Source of the DNA: Marinobacter fonticola
GTDB lineage: Bacteria > Pseudomonadota > Gammaproteobacteria > Pseudomonadales > Oleiphilaceae
Direction of reading: 5' to 3'
NCBI RefSeq assembly: GCF_008122265.1
Contig: NZ_CP043042.1
Coordinates: 3,844,001-3,908,000 of the forward strand
DNA length: 64,000 nt
Below, piece after piece: positions 9,432 through 19,951 of this stretch. The number at the start of each line of letters is the position of its first letter. The stretch's first letter is position 1. Under the pieces are notes generated by a model. It was not told the DNA's origin and did no database searches. It saw only the letters and a program-made list of their open reading frames with translations. A program made the translations under genes and the position numbers.

Positions 9432-10267
9432 AACTTATGCTGCTGAGCTGGCTGGCAGCGGTGAGCGGCTGCTCCAGCCTGTTTTTTTACCCCGACAACA
9501 CGGTTTACATCACCCCAGACCGCCTCGAACTGGACTACCAGGATATCTACCTGGACACAGCCGACGGCGAGCGCCTGCACGGCTGGTGGATACCGGCGAC
9601 CACCGAAGCCAGCGGCACGGTCTACTTCCTCCACGGCAACGCCCAGAACATCAGTAGCCATTTACTGAACGTCGCCTGGCTGCCCAAGGAAGGCTACAAC
9701 GTGTTCATGATCGATTACCGGGGCTACGGGCAATCCACGGGTGCTCCGGATATCGAAGGCGCGCTACACGACTCTGAGATTGGCCTGCGCTGGCTAGTGG
9801 ACGCCAAGGCTGGCGAAAGCCCGTTTTTCATGCTGGGGCAAAGTCTGGGCGGCGGACTTTCCATCATGCTGGCCAGTGAGTGGGTACAGCGCGAAGAACA
9901 GCCTCCCCTGGCCGGCGTTATCCTCGACAGCGCCTTTGCCGGTTTTCGAGACATCGCCCGGGAAAAACTGGACGGTTTCTGGCTGACCTGGCTATTCCAG
10001 GCACCCCTGAGCTGGACAATTCCGGACGACTACGAGGGCATCGACCACATTGCCCGGATCAGCCCGGTACCGGTGATGATCACCCACAGCGTACGTGACG
10101 GCATCATCCCTTTTCATCACGGCCAGGACCTATACGACGCCGCCCGGGAGCCGAAACGATTCCTGCAAACGGACACGCCCCATGCGGGGACCTTTGTCAT
10201 CCCAGCCTACCGACAGGCGGTGATGGCGTTTATGGAGGATGCGGCGGGGGGCGAACACGACCAATAG
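9401..10267 (+). CDS. Lipoprotein alpha/beta-hydrolase
   Basis: A 288-residue alpha/beta-hydrolase probably anchored as a lipoprotein: a short basic-hydrophobic N-terminus ends in a lipobox AVSGC with the acylated cysteine at residue 24. The fold is marked by the oxyanion motif LHGN (about 78-81), nucleophile elbow GQSLGG (Ser148), an acid in VRDGIIPF and a histidine in TPHAGTF. It resembles the YfhR/BEM46-like serine hydrolases, whose substrates are mostly unknown. The start at 9401 overlaps the previous gene by 31 bases; an in-frame ATG at 9437 is an alternative that would still keep the lipobox. Confidence 0.82.
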   Translation: MANRTQRLLLKLMLLSWLAAVSGCSSLFFYPDNTVYITPDRLELDYQDIYLDTADGERLHGWWIPATTEASGTVYFLHGNAQNISSHLLNVAWLPKEGYNVFMIDYRGYGQSTGAPDIEGALHDSEIGLRWLVDAKAGESPFFMLGQSLGGGLSIMLASEWVQREEQPPLAGVILDSAFAGFRDIAREKLDGFWLTWLFQAPLSWTIPDDYEGIDHIARISPVPVMITHSVRDGIIPFHHGQDLYDAAREPKRFLQTDTPHAGTFVIPAYRQAVMAFMEDAAGGEHDQ

Positions 10268-10316
10268 CCACCCCCGGGAATAGGGGTAAACCTTATTCAG
10301 GACGAGTCAAGAGCAT

Positions 10317-10351
10317 AAAAAAAGCCGCCTCGCAAAGCGGGGCGGCTTTTT
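10317..10351. terminator. Bidirectional terminator between hydrolase gene and pnp
   Basis: A GCCGCC/GGCGGC stem flanked by A and T runs lies between two convergent genes, so it can end the hydrolase transcript on the plus strand and the pnp transcript on the minus strand. Confidence 0.85.
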
Positions 10352-10366
10352 CACAACGGGCCTAAA

Positions 10367-12481
10367 TCAGGCGCCGAAGTCGGTCGGCTGTTCGCCTTCC
10401 TTCACTTCCTTCATGGACAGCTTCACGCGACCGCGGTTGTCCACATCCAGCACCTTAACCAGTACTTCCTGGCCTTCGCTGAGTTCGTCGGTGACGTTCT
10501 CAATGCGGCGCTCGGCGATCTGGGAGATGTGCACCAGGCCGTCCTTACCCGGCAGGATGTTCACGAAGGCGCCAAAGTCGACAATGCGTTCAACCTTGCC
10601 TTGGTAAATCGCACCCACTTCGATCTCGGCGGTAATCTCCATGACGCGCTTCTGCGCTGCCTGGGCAGATTCCTGATTATCGGCGTAGATTTTTACGTTG
10701 CCGTCGTCATCCAGGTCGATAGACGCACCGGTATCGTCACAGATGGATCGAATCACAGAACCACCCTTGCCGATGACATCGCGGATCTTGTCCGGATGAA
10801 TCTTCATAGTGGTAATGCTCGGCGCCCGGTCAGACAGGCTCGAACGCGGCTCGGCGATCACCTTGGCCATCTCGCCCAAGATATGCTGGCGTGCATGATG
10901 AGCCTGCTCTAGGGCAACTTCCATGATTTCTTCGGTGATACCGTTGATCTTGATATCCATCTGCAGCGCAGTGATACCTGCTGAAGTACCGGCCACCTTG
11001 AAGTCCATATCGCCCAGGTGATCCTCGTCACCCAAGATGTCGGTCAGGACGGCGAACTGCTCACCTTCCTTCACCAGCCCCATGGCGATACCGGCGACGG
11101 GCGCCTTGATAGGCACACCCGCGTCCATCAGCGCCAGGCTGGAACCACAGACTGACGCCATGGAGCTGGAACCGTTGGACTCGGTGATCTCGGAGACTGC
11201 ACGAATGGTGTACGGGAATTCTTCGATGGTTGGCATGACCGCGGCAACACCACGCTTGGCCAGACGACCGTGACCGATCTCACGACGGCCCGGCGCACCC
11301 ACACGGCCGGTTTCGCCAACACTGTAAGGAGGGAAGTTGTAGTGGAATAGGAACGGGTCCTTTCTCTCGCCTTCCAGCGCATCGATAATCTGCATGTCGC
11401 GCGCGGTACCCAGGGTGGTAGTCACGATAGCCTGGGTTTCGCCACGGGTGAACAGTGCAGAACCGTGCGTGCTGGGCAGCACACCCACCTCGATCTCGAT
11501 CGGACGGACAGTCTTGTTGTCACGACCATCGATACGTGGCTTGCCTTCGATAACCTGACGACGAACGATGGCCTTTTCCAGCTTACCGAAGTAGGCCTTC
11601 ACTTCCTCTTCGGAAGGTTGACCTTCCTCCTCGCCAGCCAGCTTCTCGACAGCCTGACTGCGAATGTCGCTCAGACGGCCGTAACGCTCCATCTTGTCGC
11701 GGATACCGTAGGCATCGGTGACTGCGCTCATGAACTCGGCTTTGAGCGCGTCGGCAAGCGCCGTGTTCTCCGCTTCAGCCTGCCAGTTCCAGCGTGGCTG
11801 ACCCGCTTCAGCAGCCAACTCGCGGATTGCAGCGATTGCAGTTTGCATTTCCTGATGGGCGAAAAGCACGCCACCCAGCATCTGGTCTTCGGTCAGGCCT
11901 TGAGCTTCGGACTCGACCATCAGCACGGCGTCTTCGGTACCGGCCACGACCATGTCCAGGCTGGAGCTTCCCAGTTGTTCAAAGGTCGGGTTCAGAAAGT
12001 AACCCTGCTCTTCAGTGAAACCGACACGAGAGGCGCCTACAGGGCCTTCGAACGGTACGCCAGACAGAGCTAACGCCGCTGAAGCCGCCAGCATACCCGC
12101 GATATCCGGATCCTGGGTCTTGCTGGAAGACATGACCGTACAGACGACCTGAACTTCGTTCATGAAGCCTTTCGGGAAAAGCGGACGGATCGGGCGGTCG
12201 ATCAAGCGTGATGTCAGGGTTTCTTTTTCCGAGGGGCGGCCTTCGCGCTTAAAGAAACCACCAGGAATACGCCCAACGGCGTAAGTCTTCTCGAAGTAGT
12301 TGACGGTCAGCGGGAAGAACGGTTGACCCGGCTTGGCTTCCTTTGCCGCGACAACAGTACCCAGTACCGAGATATCGTCGATAGTCACCAGTACAGAACC
12401 AGTAGCCTGACGGGCAATGCGGCCCGTTTCGAGGGTGACGGTCTTGCCGCCTAGTTCAAATGTCTTTTTTACCGGATTCAC
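10367..12481 (-). CDS. pnp: Polyribonucleotide nucleotidyltransferase (PNPase)
   Basis: Phosphorolytic 3'-5' exoribonuclease of 704 residues, central to mRNA decay and a degradosome partner. Two RNase PH-like domains fill the first 540 residues or so ([23 protein letters not shown] in the first; [14 protein letters not shown] and [14 protein letters not shown] in the second). A KH domain with VIGKGGSVI and a C-terminal S1 domain ([13 protein letters not shown]) follow. The start codon is GTG (12481-12479), with a good AAGGAG 5 bases upstream; no better ATG is near. The leader carries a long stem-loop (12622-12680), as expected for RNase III processing and PNPase autocontrol in E. coli. rpsO lies upstream on the same strand. 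Confidence 0.96.
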   Translation of the reverse strand: MNPVKKTFELGGKTVTLETGRIARQATGSVLVTIDDISVLGTVVAAKEAKPGQPFFPLTVNYFEKTYAVGRIPGGFFKREGRPSEKETLTSRLIDRPIRPLFPKGFMNEVQVVCTVMSSSKTQDPDIAGMLAASAALALSGVPFEGPVGASRVGFTEEQGYFLNPTFEQLGSSSLDMVVAGTEDAVLMVESEAQGLTEDQMLGGVLFAHQEMQTAIAAIRELAAEAGQPRWNWQAEAENTALADALKAEFMSAVTDAYGIRDKMERYGRLSDIRSQAVEKLAGEEEGQPSEEEVKAYFGKLEKAIVRRQVIEGKPRIDGRDNKTVRPIEIEVGVLPSTHGSALFTRGETQAIVTTTLGTARDMQIIDALEGERKDPFLFHYNFPPYSVGETGRVGAPGRREIGHGRLAKRGVAAVMPTIEEFPYTIRAVSEITESNGSSSMASVCGSSLALMDAGVPIKAPVAGIAMGLVKEGEQFAVLTDILGDEDHLGDMDFKVAGTSAGITALQMDIKINGITEEIMEVALEQAHHARQHILGEMAKVIAEPRSSLSDRAPSITTMKIHPDKIRDVIGKGGSVIRSICDDTGASIDLDDDGNVKIYADNQESAQAAQKRVMEITAEIEVGAIYQGKVERIVDFGAFVNILPGKDGLVHISQIAERRIENVTDELSEGQEVLVKVLDVDNRGRVKLSMKEVKEGEQPTDFGA

Positions 12482-12621
12482 GGTAACTCCTTACTCGTTT
12501 TCGCATCGCTGCAATGAATAATTGCAACGTCGATAGTTGAAATTGAATGTGCAAATGGCCGGAGCCACTTGGTTCTGCGGCATGGAGGCGATCGGAGTGC
12601 GGGACTTACCGGACTGAAAGC

Positions 12622-12680
12622 TAACAGGCTGTTGGAAATCGTTCCGGCTATGGAAGCTAACGACTTTCAACAACCTGCTA
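12622..12680 (-). promoter_or_regulatory. Stem-loop in pnp leader, candidate RNase III site
   Basis: A 19-bp stem (12625-12643 with 12659-12677) pairs with only one mismatch and two G-U pairs in the pnp transcript, around a 15-base loop, and can extend by a few pairs. It lies about 140 bases before the pnp start. In E. coli a comparable leader hairpin is cut by RNase III and then used by PNPase to repress itself; the same use here is inferred. Confidence 0.6.
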
Positions 12681-12734
12681 ATGTTCGGGCTTTCATCACT
12701 GACCGGCGCGTCGAAAACAGTTCCTGATACCCTT

Positions 12735-12764
12735 CATGTCAATAACTTGCATGTCAATAACTTG
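12735..12764 (-). repeat. Perfect 15-bp tandem repeat with two TTGACA hexamers upstream of pnp
   Basis: The unit CATGTCAATAACTTG occurs twice without mismatch. Read on the minus strand each copy contains a consensus -35 hexamer TTGACA (12752-12757 and 12737-12742). The following -10 regions are weak, so this is only a candidate pnp promoter. It may also simply be a slippage duplication. Confidence 0.55.
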
Positions 12765-13153
12765 CCAACTATTTCCCAGCTATCTTTACCAACTATTTTC
12801 GCAAACTATTGTTGTAAACCATCTGTGTAAACCAGGGTGCCTGATTGTCGCCGGCGGGACTGTTTTTGCCGGCGGGTCTACCGGGCCTGGAAACAACATG
12901 CTGTCTTGCACTTAAGGTCGGCAGAGTCGGCTTCTTTCCAGGTGATCCACTCCGGTATTACCAGATCTGGCCTGGGCTTTTAAGCTGGGCAGTACAGCGG
13001 GCGAGAAAACTGCCTGGAGAGCTTTCGCTCTCCGGACAGCACCGGCAAATGCGCTGCTCGCCTTGCCCGATTAAAATCGAGAGCTGATAACTCCGATTGG
13101 AATCGAGGACTGACAACATCTTTGCCGATGCAGAGATTGTCGCGATCAGACGA

Positions 13154-13423
13154 TCAACGACGCAGACCGAGACGCTTGATCAGGTCGATATACCGATCCG
13201 CGTTCTTCTTCTTCAGATAGTCCAACAGTTTACGACGCTGGTTAACCATCCGAATCAGACCACGGCGGGAATGGTGATCCTGCTTGTTGGTCTTGAAGTG
13301 ATCTTGCAGCTTGTCGATGTTGGCACTCAGAAGAGCAACCTGCACTTCCGGAGAACCGGTATCACTGTCACCCTGCTGAAAATCCTTGACGATCTGTGAC
13401 TTCTCTGTGGCAGTCAACGCCAT
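13154..13423 (-). CDS. rpsO: 30S ribosomal protein S15
   Basis: An 89-residue primary 16S rRNA-binding protein of the small subunit platform. The sequence has the family features [32 protein letters not shown] and RRKLLDYLK, and the usual length. It lies between truB and pnp, the standard gammaproteobacterial order. A GAGGTGA ribosome site precedes the ATG. In E. coli S15 represses its own mRNA through a leader pseudoknot; the leader here has a small hairpin but the mechanism cannot be read from it. Confidence 0.97.
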   Translation of the reverse strand: MALTATEKSQIVKDFQQGDSDTGSPEVQVALLSANIDKLQDHFKTNKQDHHSRRGLIRMVNQRRKLLDYLKKKNADRYIDLIKRLGLRR

Positions 13424-13512
13424 AACTCACCTCATTACTTGCGATGCCAATGATTCGGCCGAACCGCGCATCTCTACAGTCCGGCTAGAGACCGAATACG
13501 GCTTTGGCCGAT

Positions 13513-14421
13513 TCAGTCCTGCTTGACCAGACGCCGGGGTGCAACCTCGCCATCTGGTAACTGCTCACCCAACCCGAGAAAACGATCGCCTCCGAAAAGG
13601 CGGACCCACCCAGGTGGATGACCCGACATTTTAACGGGTTGTCCGTTCAATATCGATACAATCTGCGCATCCTGGAGCATTAATTTAGGAAAGTCCGCGA
13701 GCGCGGTTTCAACCGGAATCAGCAACGGGTCCAGAGACTCGCCCGCTTCCCGCAACTGTTCCAATGCACTGACCTGGCTCGCCTGATCGAGGCCAAAGCC
13801 CGCTGCACACGTTCGTCGCAAGCTGGTAACGTGAGCGCCGCACCCCAAGGCTTGGCCGATGTCCTCCACCAGGGAGCGGATATAAGTACCCTTGCTACAC
13901 GTGACAGCAATCTCGAACCGGTCACCCTCGAATCCGACCAGATCCAGCGCATGAATGGTCACTGGCCGCGCGGGGCGCTCGACCTCGATTCCCTCTCGGG
14001 CATACTCATACAGCGGCCGCCCCTTGTGCTTAAGCGCCGAGTACATGGAAGGCACCTGTTCGATATTGCCGCGAAATGCCGCCAGCACGCTCTCCAGCGT
14101 CTCGTGGGTGAGGTCTGCCGGTATCGCTTGTTCGGCCATAATCCGGCCATCGCTATCGCCACTATCGGTGACCACCCCCAGCTTGCCCACGGCCACGTAG
14201 GACTTATCGCTGTCGAGCATGAGCTGGGAAAATTTAGTCGCTTCCCCAAAGCATAGTGGCAGGACACCGGTGGCCAGGGGATCCAGGCTTCCGGTATGGC
14301 CGGCCTTCGCAGCACCGTAGAGCCGCTTGACCTGTTGCAGCACCCCATTCGACGTGACGCCCTGTGGCTTGTCGACAATCAGGATACCGTTAACGTCACG
14401 TCCTCGACGCCGCCGACTCAA
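13513..14421 (-). CDS. truB: tRNA pseudouridine-55 synthase TruB
   Basis: Makes pseudouridine 55 in the T-loop of almost all tRNAs. The 302 residues contain the catalytic motif [14 protein letters not shown] with Asp47, plus [15 protein letters not shown] and the C-terminal PUA-like region ending VAPRRLV. The start is TTG at 14421: it aligns exactly with the MSRxRRGRD start of E. coli TruB, and a GGGGAG ribosome site lies within the end of rbfA. The TTG overlaps the rbfA stop (TTGA), so translation is coupled. Confidence 0.95.
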   Translation of the reverse strand: MSRRRRGRDVNGILIVDKPQGVTSNGVLQQVKRLYGAAKAGHTGSLDPLATGVLPLCFGEATKFSQLMLDSDKSYVAVGKLGVVTDSGDSDGRIMAEQAIPADLTHETLESVLAAFRGNIEQVPSMYSALKHKGRPLYEYAREGIEVERPARPVTIHALDLVGFEGDRFEIAVTCSKGTYIRSLVEDIGQALGCGAHVTSLRRTCAAGFGLDQASQVSALEQLREAGESLDPLLIPVETALADFPKLMLQDAQIVSILNGQPVKMSGHPPGWVRLFGGDRFLGLGEQLPDGEVAPRRLVKQD

Positions 14422-14825
14422 CCCTCATTCTCCCCACTATCCGGGCCGACCACAGGCTTCTTGCCCACGGCCTGGTTGATCAGGCTGTCGATCCGGCGGC
14501 TTTTGCCGCCCAGGGTATCGAAATGAAAACGCAGCTGGGGAACAACGCGCAATTTCATGGCTCGGCCGAGCTGGGTGCGAAGAAAACCGGCGGCATTGCG
14601 CAAAACTTTGAGCGAATCGCGCACGCGCTCATCGTCTTCGCTCAGTTCTTCAGCGGTCAGTAAGGAGATATAAGCGTCGGCATAGCCGAGATCCCGGCTC
14701 ACTTTGACGTCATTAATAGTCACCATGCCCAGGCGGGGATCTTTGATTTCCCGCTGCACCAGCAACGCCAACTCTTTCTGGATCTGATCGGCAACCCGTT
14801 CTACACGGCTGAACTCTTTCGGCAT
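14418..14825 (-). CDS. rbfA: 30S ribosome-binding factor A
   Basis: Late-stage 30S assembly factor needed for 16S 5' processing and cold adaptation. The protein of 135 residues begins [20 protein letters not shown] and contains the KH-type core with [21 protein letters not shown] and a C-terminal LRFHFD segment. The ATG at 14825 with CAGGG upstream is preferred; the open frame extends upstream without support. It overlaps truB by 4 bases and lies downstream of infB in the same operon. Confidence 0.94.
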   Translation of the reverse strand: MPKEFSRVERVADQIQKELALLVQREIKDPRLGMVTINDVKVSRDLGYADAYISLLTAEELSEDDERVRDSLKVLRNAAGFLRTQLGRAMKLRVVPQLRFHFDTLGGKSRRIDSLINQAVGKKPVVGPDSGENEG

Positions 14826-14980
14826 GTTTACGCCCTGTCGATGGAGCGCCCGCGAACAATGGTTTCGCCGGTCTCCTGGTGAAGCCAAAGTATGTGGACA
14901 AACTCAAGTATTCGATCTGTCACGTATGCGATAGATCAAAGAATGTCATAAACCTACGTATGGGCCTGCTGAAATGCACA

Positions 14981-15001
14981 GCGCCCCGGGAGCCGGGGCG
15001 C
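14981..15001. other. GC-rich hairpin between infB and rbfA
   Basis: A perfect 9-bp inverted repeat GCGCCCCGG / CCGGGGCGC with a 3-base spacer lies in the infB-rbfA gap. Neither side has a proper T run, so it is not a clear terminator. It may be an attenuator, an RNA processing site or an mRNA-stabilising hairpin. Confidence 0.45.
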
Positions 15002-15034
15002 GTGTCTTTTCAGGCTGGGCTTTCGTCTCGCGGA

Positions 15035-17572
15035 TCAGCTCTCGAGCTGACGCTCGACTCTTACCCGATCGAAGACCTCGATCTGATCGCCAACCTTGAC
15101 GTCATAACCCTTAACGCCAATCCCGCACTCAATCCCTTTCTTAACTTCCGGCACGTCGTCCTTGAAGCGGCGCAAGGATTCCAGCTCACCTTCAAAGATA
15201 ACCACGTTATCGCGCAGGACACGGATTGGTTTGTTACGGAAAACGCTGCCTTCGGTCACCATACAGCCAGCGACCTGACCGAACTTGGGCGAGCGGAATG
15301 TATCCCGTACGTCGGCGATGCCCACGATGTCCTCGCGGAACTCCGGCGCCAACATGCCGGTCAGGGCTGCTCGCACATCATCGATCATGTTATAGATGAT
15401 GCTGTAGTAGCGCAGATCGATGCCTTCCTGTTCCACCAGCCGCTTGGCCGACGCATCGGCACGCACGTTGAAACCGAAGATCACCGAGCTTGTGGCAAGC
15501 GCCAGGCTAACATCGGTCTCGGCAATACCGCCAACGCCGGAAGAGACGATCTTGACCTGAACTTCCTCGTTACCGATGTCCTGAAGCGCCTTGGTAATGG
15601 CTTCCAGCGAACCGCGCACGTCGGTCTTGAGCACCACATTGAGAGTCTTGACCTCGTCCTTGCCCATGTTCTCGAACAAGTTCTCAAGCTTGGCCGCCTG
15701 CTGGCGCTGCAAGCGCTGTTCACGCTCACGCTTCTGACGGAACTCAGCCAGCTCTTTCGCTTTGCGCTCATCGGCCACAACGAAGAACTCATCACCGGCA
15801 TCCGGCGTACCGTTCAGACCCAATACTTCAACGGGAATGGATGGACCAGCTTCTTTCACCTGGTCGCCAGTTTCGCTCATCATCGCCCGAACCTTACCGA
15901 AGTAGGCGCCGGCGACCAGCATATCGCCCTGACGGACGGTACCATTCTGAACCAGGATCGTCGCTACGGAGCCACGGCCCTTCTCCAGACTGGACTCGAC
16001 CACCACACCGGTACCCGGTGCTGTAGGAACGGCTTCCAGCTCGAGAATCTCCGACTGCAGCAGGACCGCTTCCAGAAGATCGTCGATCCCCTCGCCAGAG
16101 TGCGCCGACACCGGCACGAACTGGACGTCACCGCCCCAGTCCTCTGGGATCACGTCCATACCTGACAGTTCGTTCTTGATCCTGTCAGGATCCGCCTGCT
16201 CCTTGTCCATCTTATTGATCGCCACTACCAGCGGAACACCCGCAGAGCGTGCGTGGTTGACCGCTTCCTTGGTCTGCGGCATAACACCATCGTCAGCCGC
16301 AACCACCAGAATAACGATATCCGTGCTCTGGGCGCCTCGCGCACGCATGGCTGTAAAAGCCGCGTGCCCCGGAGTATCCAGGAACGTGATCATGCCGTGG
16401 TCGGTCTCGACATGGTAGGCGCCAATATGCTGGGTGATGCCACCAGACTCGCCAGCAGCCACTTTGGTACGGCGAATGTGGTCCAGCAACGAGGTCTTAC
16501 CGTGGTCGACGTGGCCCATTACACTGATAACCGGGGCCCGTCTGACTTTATCGCCCTCAAAGGAAATCCCGCTAAGCACTTCCTCCTCGAACGCATCCTC
16601 GCTAGTCGTCCTGGGTTTGTGACCCAATTCTTCGGTCACCAGAACTGCGGTTTCTTGATCCAGCGGCTGGTTGATCGTCGTCATGACGCCCATATTCATC
16701 AGCGTCTTGATCACGTCGGCGGCTTTGACAGCCATCCGCTGCGCCAGATCACCCACGGTAATGGTTTCCGGAATTTCTACTTCACGCACCATAGGCTTGG
16801 TCGGCTTCTCGAAAGCGTGTCTTTTTTGCTTGGGTTTCTTTTTGGCCCGCAAAGGCTTGCGCAGGGTGGTTTCCTCTTCGTCTTCCGTGAGGGCCACCGG
16901 CTCTACCGGGCGGTTGCGTGGACCACGATGGCCGGCCGATTTTTTCTTCGGCTTGCCGTCCTCGACCTCCTCCGGACGTTCACGCACTTTCTCTTTCTTT
17001 TTCTTAGGCTTGCGGTCCTTGGAATTCTCTTCGTCAGCCGGCGGAATGGGCATATCCTCCAGCGCTGGCTCAGGCACAACCTCATCCTCAACCGGCTCTT
17101 CGATAGCCGCTTCTTCTGGCTCAGGAGCAGACTCCGCGTCAGGCTTAGCCTCCTCGGCTACCGACACTGTCTCCTCAGGTGCCGTAGGTTCGCTGACCTC
17201 CGGCTGAATCGGTGTTTCCTGCGGTGCCTCTTCCGCTACGAGTGTTTCTTCAGATTCCTGCTGGGGCGTCTCGGTCCGCTTGATGTAAGTCCGCTTTTTG
17301 CGGACTTCCACGTTAACCGTCTTGGCGCGGCCAGCACCGCTGCCCGCCTTCAAGGTCGTCGTGGTTTTTCGCTTGAGCGTGATCTTGCGCGGATCGGCAT
17401 CGGATTCGCCGTGGTTTTTGCGCAGGAACGCCAGCAGTTGCTGCTTTTCATCGCTGCTGACAGCATCATTCTCAGAACGGGCTTTCAGGCCAGCCTCTAC
17501 GATCTGGCGCAGCAAGCGGTCCACGGGAGCGCCTACGTCATCGGCCAGCTGTTTTACAGTTACTTCAGCCAT
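15035..17572 (-). CDS. infB: Translation initiation factor IF-2
   Basis: GTPase of 845 residues that places initiator tRNA on the 30S subunit and drives subunit joining. It has an N-terminal IF2_N domain (1-50), a long charged Glu/Lys/Pro-rich linker (about 100-260), a second IF2_N domain (about 265-315), and the G domain with GHVDHGKT (353-360), DTPGH (399-403) and NKMD (453-456), then the beta-barrel and C-terminal fMet-tRNA binding domains. An AGGAGGA ribosome site lies directly upstream. It follows nusA by 18 bases. Internal starts producing shorter IF-2 forms are known in E. coli and could exist here. Confidence 0.97.
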   Translation of the reverse strand: MAEVTVKQLADDVGAPVDRLLRQIVEAGLKARSENDAVSSDEKQQLLAFLRKNHGESDADPRKITLKRKTTTTLKAGSGAGRAKTVNVEVRKKRTYIKRTETPQQESEETLVAEEAPQETPIQPEVSEPTAPEETVSVAEEAKPDAESAPEPEEAAIEEPVEDEVVPEPALEDMPIPPADEENSKDRKPKKKKEKVRERPEEVEDGKPKKKSAGHRGPRNRPVEPVALTEDEEETTLRKPLRAKKKPKQKRHAFEKPTKPMVREVEIPETITVGDLAQRMAVKAADVIKTLMNMGVMTTINQPLDQETAVLVTEELGHKPRTTSEDAFEEEVLSGISFEGDKVRRAPVISVMGHVDHGKTSLLDHIRRTKVAAGESGGITQHIGAYHVETDHGMITFLDTPGHAAFTAMRARGAQSTDIVILVVAADDGVMPQTKEAVNHARSAGVPLVVAINKMDKEQADPDRIKNELSGMDVIPEDWGGDVQFVPVSAHSGEGIDDLLEAVLLQSEILELEAVPTAPGTGVVVESSLEKGRGSVATILVQNGTVRQGDMLVAGAYFGKVRAMMSETGDQVKEAGPSIPVEVLGLNGTPDAGDEFFVVADERKAKELAEFRQKREREQRLQRQQAAKLENLFENMGKDEVKTLNVVLKTDVRGSLEAITKALQDIGNEEVQVKIVSSGVGGIAETDVSLALATSSVIFGFNVRADASAKRLVEQEGIDLRYYSIIYNMIDDVRAALTGMLAPEFREDIVGIADVRDTFRSPKFGQVAGCMVTEGSVFRNKPIRVLRDNVVIFEGELESLRRFKDDVPEVKKGIECGIGVKGYDVKVGDQIEVFDRVRVERQLES

Positions 17573-17590
17573 CTGGTCCTCCTCTCCCGA

Positions 17591-19084
17591 TTATTCCTGG
17601 TCCTGGAACCAGGGCGCACGTGCGGTCATGATTAACTGGCCCGCGCGCTCTTCATCCATATCTTCAATTTGCATGAGATCGTCGACGGACTGTTCTGCCA
17701 AATCGTCCATCGTACGAATACCCATTCCAGCCAACTTAAAGGCCAAGGAACGATCCATGCCATCCATACTCAGCAAATCATCTGCCGGCTCGTTGCCCTC
17801 CAGGGCTTCCTCACTGGCCAGCGCCTGATTCAGCAGACGATCTTTGGCCCGGCGGCGCAGTTCGGTCACTGTGTCCTCGTCGAAGCCTTCGATTGCCAGC
17901 ATTTCATCCATGGGAACGTAGGCCACTTCCTCAAGAGAAGTGAACCCCTCCTCAATCAGGAAGCCCGCCAGCTCCTCATCAACATCGAGGTTTTCAGTAA
18001 AATTATTCAGCAAGCGATTATATTCCTGTTCCTGCCGCTCCCCCGCTTCCTCCTCGGTCATGACGTTGAGCGTCCAACTGGTCAACTCACTGGCCAGACG
18101 GACATTCTGCCCATTGCGACCAATGGCCTGCGCCAGGTTGTCCTCGGCAACAGCCACTTCCATGGTTTGGCGATCTTCGTCCATAACGATGGAAGCAACT
18201 TCCGCCGGCGCCATGGCATTAATCACCAGTTGGGCCGGGTTGTCGTCCCAAAGCACGATATCGACACGCTCGCCACCCAGCTCATTAGACACTGCCTGAA
18301 CCCGTGAACCACGCATACCCACGCAGGCGCCAACCGGATCAATGCGACGATCATTAGTTTTGACCGCAATCTTGGCACGCGAGCCCGGGTCACGAGCCGC
18401 GCCACGAATCTCGATCAGCTCCTCGGCGATTTCCGGCACTTCGATGCGGAACAACTCGATCAACATGGCGGGATTGGTCCGACTCAGAATCAACTGCGGA
18501 CCGCGATGGTCTGTGCGGATTTCCAGCAGCAGCGCGCGCACTCGATCGCCCATGCGGAAGGTTTCACGCGGAATCAATTGATCCCGGGGTAAAAGTGCTT
18601 CGGCGTTAGCACCCAGATCAACAATAACGTTGTCGCGGGTGACTTTCTTGACGGTACCGGAAACCAGCTCGCCTACTCGATCGCGGTAGCTGTCGACGAT
18701 CTTCATCCGCTCGGCTTCGCGAACTTTCTGGAAAATGATTTGTTTGGCGGCCTGAGCGCCGATACGACCGAAGGATACCGACTCCACTTTTTCCTCGTGG
18801 ACGTCGCCCGGCTGCAAACTCGTATCGATCTCTTCGGCTTCCTGCATGGTCAATTCGGTGCCCAAGGCCGGTACAGCCTCGTTGTCGACGACCAGCCAGC
18901 GGCGGAAGGTTTCGTATTCGCCGGTTTTGCGGTCTATCTGGACGCGAATATCCGCTTCCTCTTCTTCATAACGTTTCTTGGCTGCTGTAGCCAGGGCAAG
19001 TTCGATGGCCTCGAAAATGACCTCTTTTTCCACGCCCTTCTCATTGGAGACGGCTTCAACTACCAGCAAGATCTCTTTACTCAT
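17591..19084 (-). CDS. nusA: Transcription termination/antitermination factor NusA
   Basis: RNA polymerase-associated elongation factor of 497 residues that modulates pausing, intrinsic termination and rRNA antitermination. The N-terminal polymerase-binding domain is followed by an S1 domain ([20 protein letters not shown]), two KH domains ([16 protein letters not shown] and [12 protein letters not shown]) and two acidic C-terminal helix-hairpin repeats ([14 protein letters not shown] and [14 protein letters not shown]) that regulate RNA binding. It sits between rimP and infB. In E. coli NusA controls its own operon through leader terminators, and two such terminators lie upstream of rimP here. 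Confidence 0.97.
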   Translation of the reverse strand: MSKEILLVVEAVSNEKGVEKEVIFEAIELALATAAKKRYEEEEADIRVQIDRKTGEYETFRRWLVVDNEAVPALGTELTMQEAEEIDTSLQPGDVHEEKVESVSFGRIGAQAAKQIIFQKVREAERMKIVDSYRDRVGELVSGTVKKVTRDNVIVDLGANAEALLPRDQLIPRETFRMGDRVRALLLEIRTDHRGPQLILSRTNPAMLIELFRIEVPEIAEELIEIRGAARDPGSRAKIAVKTNDRRIDPVGACVGMRGSRVQAVSNELGGERVDIVLWDDNPAQLVINAMAPAEVASIVMDEDRQTMEVAVAEDNLAQAIGRNGQNVRLASELTSWTLNVMTEEEAGERQEQEYNRLLNNFTENLDVDEELAGFLIEEGFTSLEEVAYVPMDEMLAIEGFDEDTVTELRRRAKDRLLNQALASEEALEGNEPADDLLSMDGMDRSLAFKLAGMGIRTMDDLAEQSVDDLMQIEDMDEERAGQLIMTARAPWFQDQE

Positions 19085-19127
19085 CAGATTGCCCTGCCCT
19101 TAACCCTTAGACTTGCAGTCAAACGAT

Positions 19128-19589
19128 TTACTTAAAAACCGGAACGATATTGGCTTTGTCGATACTGTCGATGGGAAGCAGATATTCGTGGTCATCCACG
19201 ATAACAATGACATCGCTTCCTTCGATTCCATTGAGGAGTCCCTCAAACTTCCGACGCCCCTCGAACGCCATACGCAGGCGAACACGAACCCTATGACCCG
19301 CCCAGGCCTCATACTGCGCAAGATAGAAAAGCGGGCGGTCCATTCCCGGCGAAGACACTTCCAGCGTGTACTCAGTTTGGATCGGATCTTCTACATCCAG
19401 CACACCACTGACCTGCCGGCTTACCGTCTCGCAGTCCTCAACGCTGATACCATTCTCTGTATCTTCGATGTAGACCCGAAGAACTGACTTGTGGCCCTGA
19501 GAGTGGAATTCAATCCCCCAACAGGCATAACCCAAGCCTTCGATTACCGGGACCAGGATATTTTCGAGTTGCTTTACCTTGGCTGACAA
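19128..19589 (-). CDS. rimP: Ribosome maturation factor RimP
   Basis: Assembly factor for the 30S subunit, 153 residues, with the family motifs [38 protein letters not shown] and the C-terminal KANIVP. I place the start at a TTG (19589-19587) with GGAG 11 bases upstream. No in-frame ATG exists near the N-terminus, the resulting [20 protein letters not shown] matches the family, and length equals E. coli RimP. Any start further upstream would run into the terminator at 19711-19740. It is first in rimP-nusA-infB-rbfA-truB. Confidence 0.9.
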   Translation of the reverse strand: MSAKVKQLENILVPVIEGLGYACWGIEFHSQGHKSVLRVYIEDTENGISVEDCETVSRQVSGVLDVEDPIQTEYTLEVSSPGMDRPLFYLAQYEAWAGHRVRVRLRMAFEGRRKFEGLLNGIEGSDVIVIVDDHEYLLPIDSIDKANIVPVFK

Positions 19590-19710
19590 ATTGCTGCCAT
19601 CTCCGCTGTTCTGGGAGCCGCATAGCTCCTGGATCGTCTCTGCGCACCCTTCTAGGCTTCCAGAGCCATTCAGAGGCTCCTTGCTTTGCAAAAACCAGTT
19701 TCGCACAAAC

Positions 19711-19740
19711 AAAAAAAGGGCCTGTATCTCAGCCCTTTTT
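19711..19740 (-). terminator. Intrinsic terminator in the rimP leader
   Basis: AAAAAGGGC/GCCCTTTTT stem (19713-19721 with 19732-19740), 10-base loop, followed on the minus strand by a T7 tract. It lies 120 bases before the rimP start and about 170 bases after a strong promoter. It may be an attenuator for the rimP-nusA-infB operon. Confidence 0.75.
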
Positions 19741-19775
19741 CAAGCAATCGGGCCCTTGCGCCAGGCCCCTGAACC

Positions 19776-19798
19776 AAAAAACCCCTAATAAAGCGGGG
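19776..19798 (-). terminator. Terminator-like end of the candidate small RNA
   Basis: A short CCCC/GGGG stem (19782-19785 with 19795-19798) is followed on the minus strand by six T residues. The stem is short, so termination may be partial. Confidence 0.5.
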
Positions 19799-19907
19799 CC
19801 TTCTGAAGTCGTTGCGTGCCAGAAGCGTTTGAACCGCGACGCTTCCGCCGACAGACACCTGGCCTGTCTGAGCGGGTTCGGCTTACGCCGATGCCCACTG
19901 CAATAAT
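19776..19907 (-). ncRNA. Candidate small structured RNA or operon leader upstream of rimP
   Basis: A stretch of about 132 bases starts at a near-consensus promoter and ends at a T6 tract. It can form a long interrupted hairpin (19847-19857 pairing with 19865-19882: GCCGA/TCGGC enclosing CAGACA/TGTCTG) and a second hairpin (GAAGCG 19822-19827 with CGCTTC 19840-19845). No open frame with a ribosome site and no tRNA fold is seen. Its place corresponds to metY in the E. coli metY-rimP-nusA operon, but no initiator tRNA is present. It may be an independent sRNA or the leader of rimP-nusA-infB. Confidence 0.45.
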
Positions 19908-19913
19908 CGCCGG

Positions 19914-19942
19914 AGTATAAGGACGCCGACAAGACTGGTCAA
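19914..19942 (-). promoter_or_regulatory. Sigma70 promoter directed at rimP side
   Basis: TTGACC (19937-19942) and TATACT (19914-19919) on the minus strand with an ideal 17-base spacer. It lies just after the tRNA-Leu terminator, so it starts a new transcript. Confidence 0.75.
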
Positions 19943-19951
19943 GGACTGACC

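Larger units (their letters stand above)
12482..13153 (-). other. Long rpsO-pnp intergenic region
   Basis: This 670-base gap contains no recognised gene; open frames in it lack ribosome sites and family resemblance. It holds the pnp leader stem-loop (12622-12680), a 15-bp tandem repeat with two -35-like hexamers (12735-12764) and otherwise GC-rich sequence. It is much longer than expected from the roughly 250-base rpsO-pnp gap of E. coli. Confidence 0.6.

Noticed and set aside
12845-13087. 80-codon open frame in the rpsO-pnp gap
   Set aside because: Lies antisense to the rpsO-pnp transcript, has no ribosome site and no family resemblance.
14981-15001. GC-rich hairpin after infB as an intrinsic terminator
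   Set aside because: Neither strand has a T run, and rbfA-truB are expected in the same operon.
14879-17635. Long open frames antisense to infB
   Set aside because: Codon-bias shadows of infB with no start signal or recognisable motif.
19828-19845. T-loop-like GGTTCAAA in the rimP leader, suggesting a tRNA
   Set aside because: No acceptor stem, anticodon arm or CCA can be built around it; no initiator tRNA anticodon arm is present.
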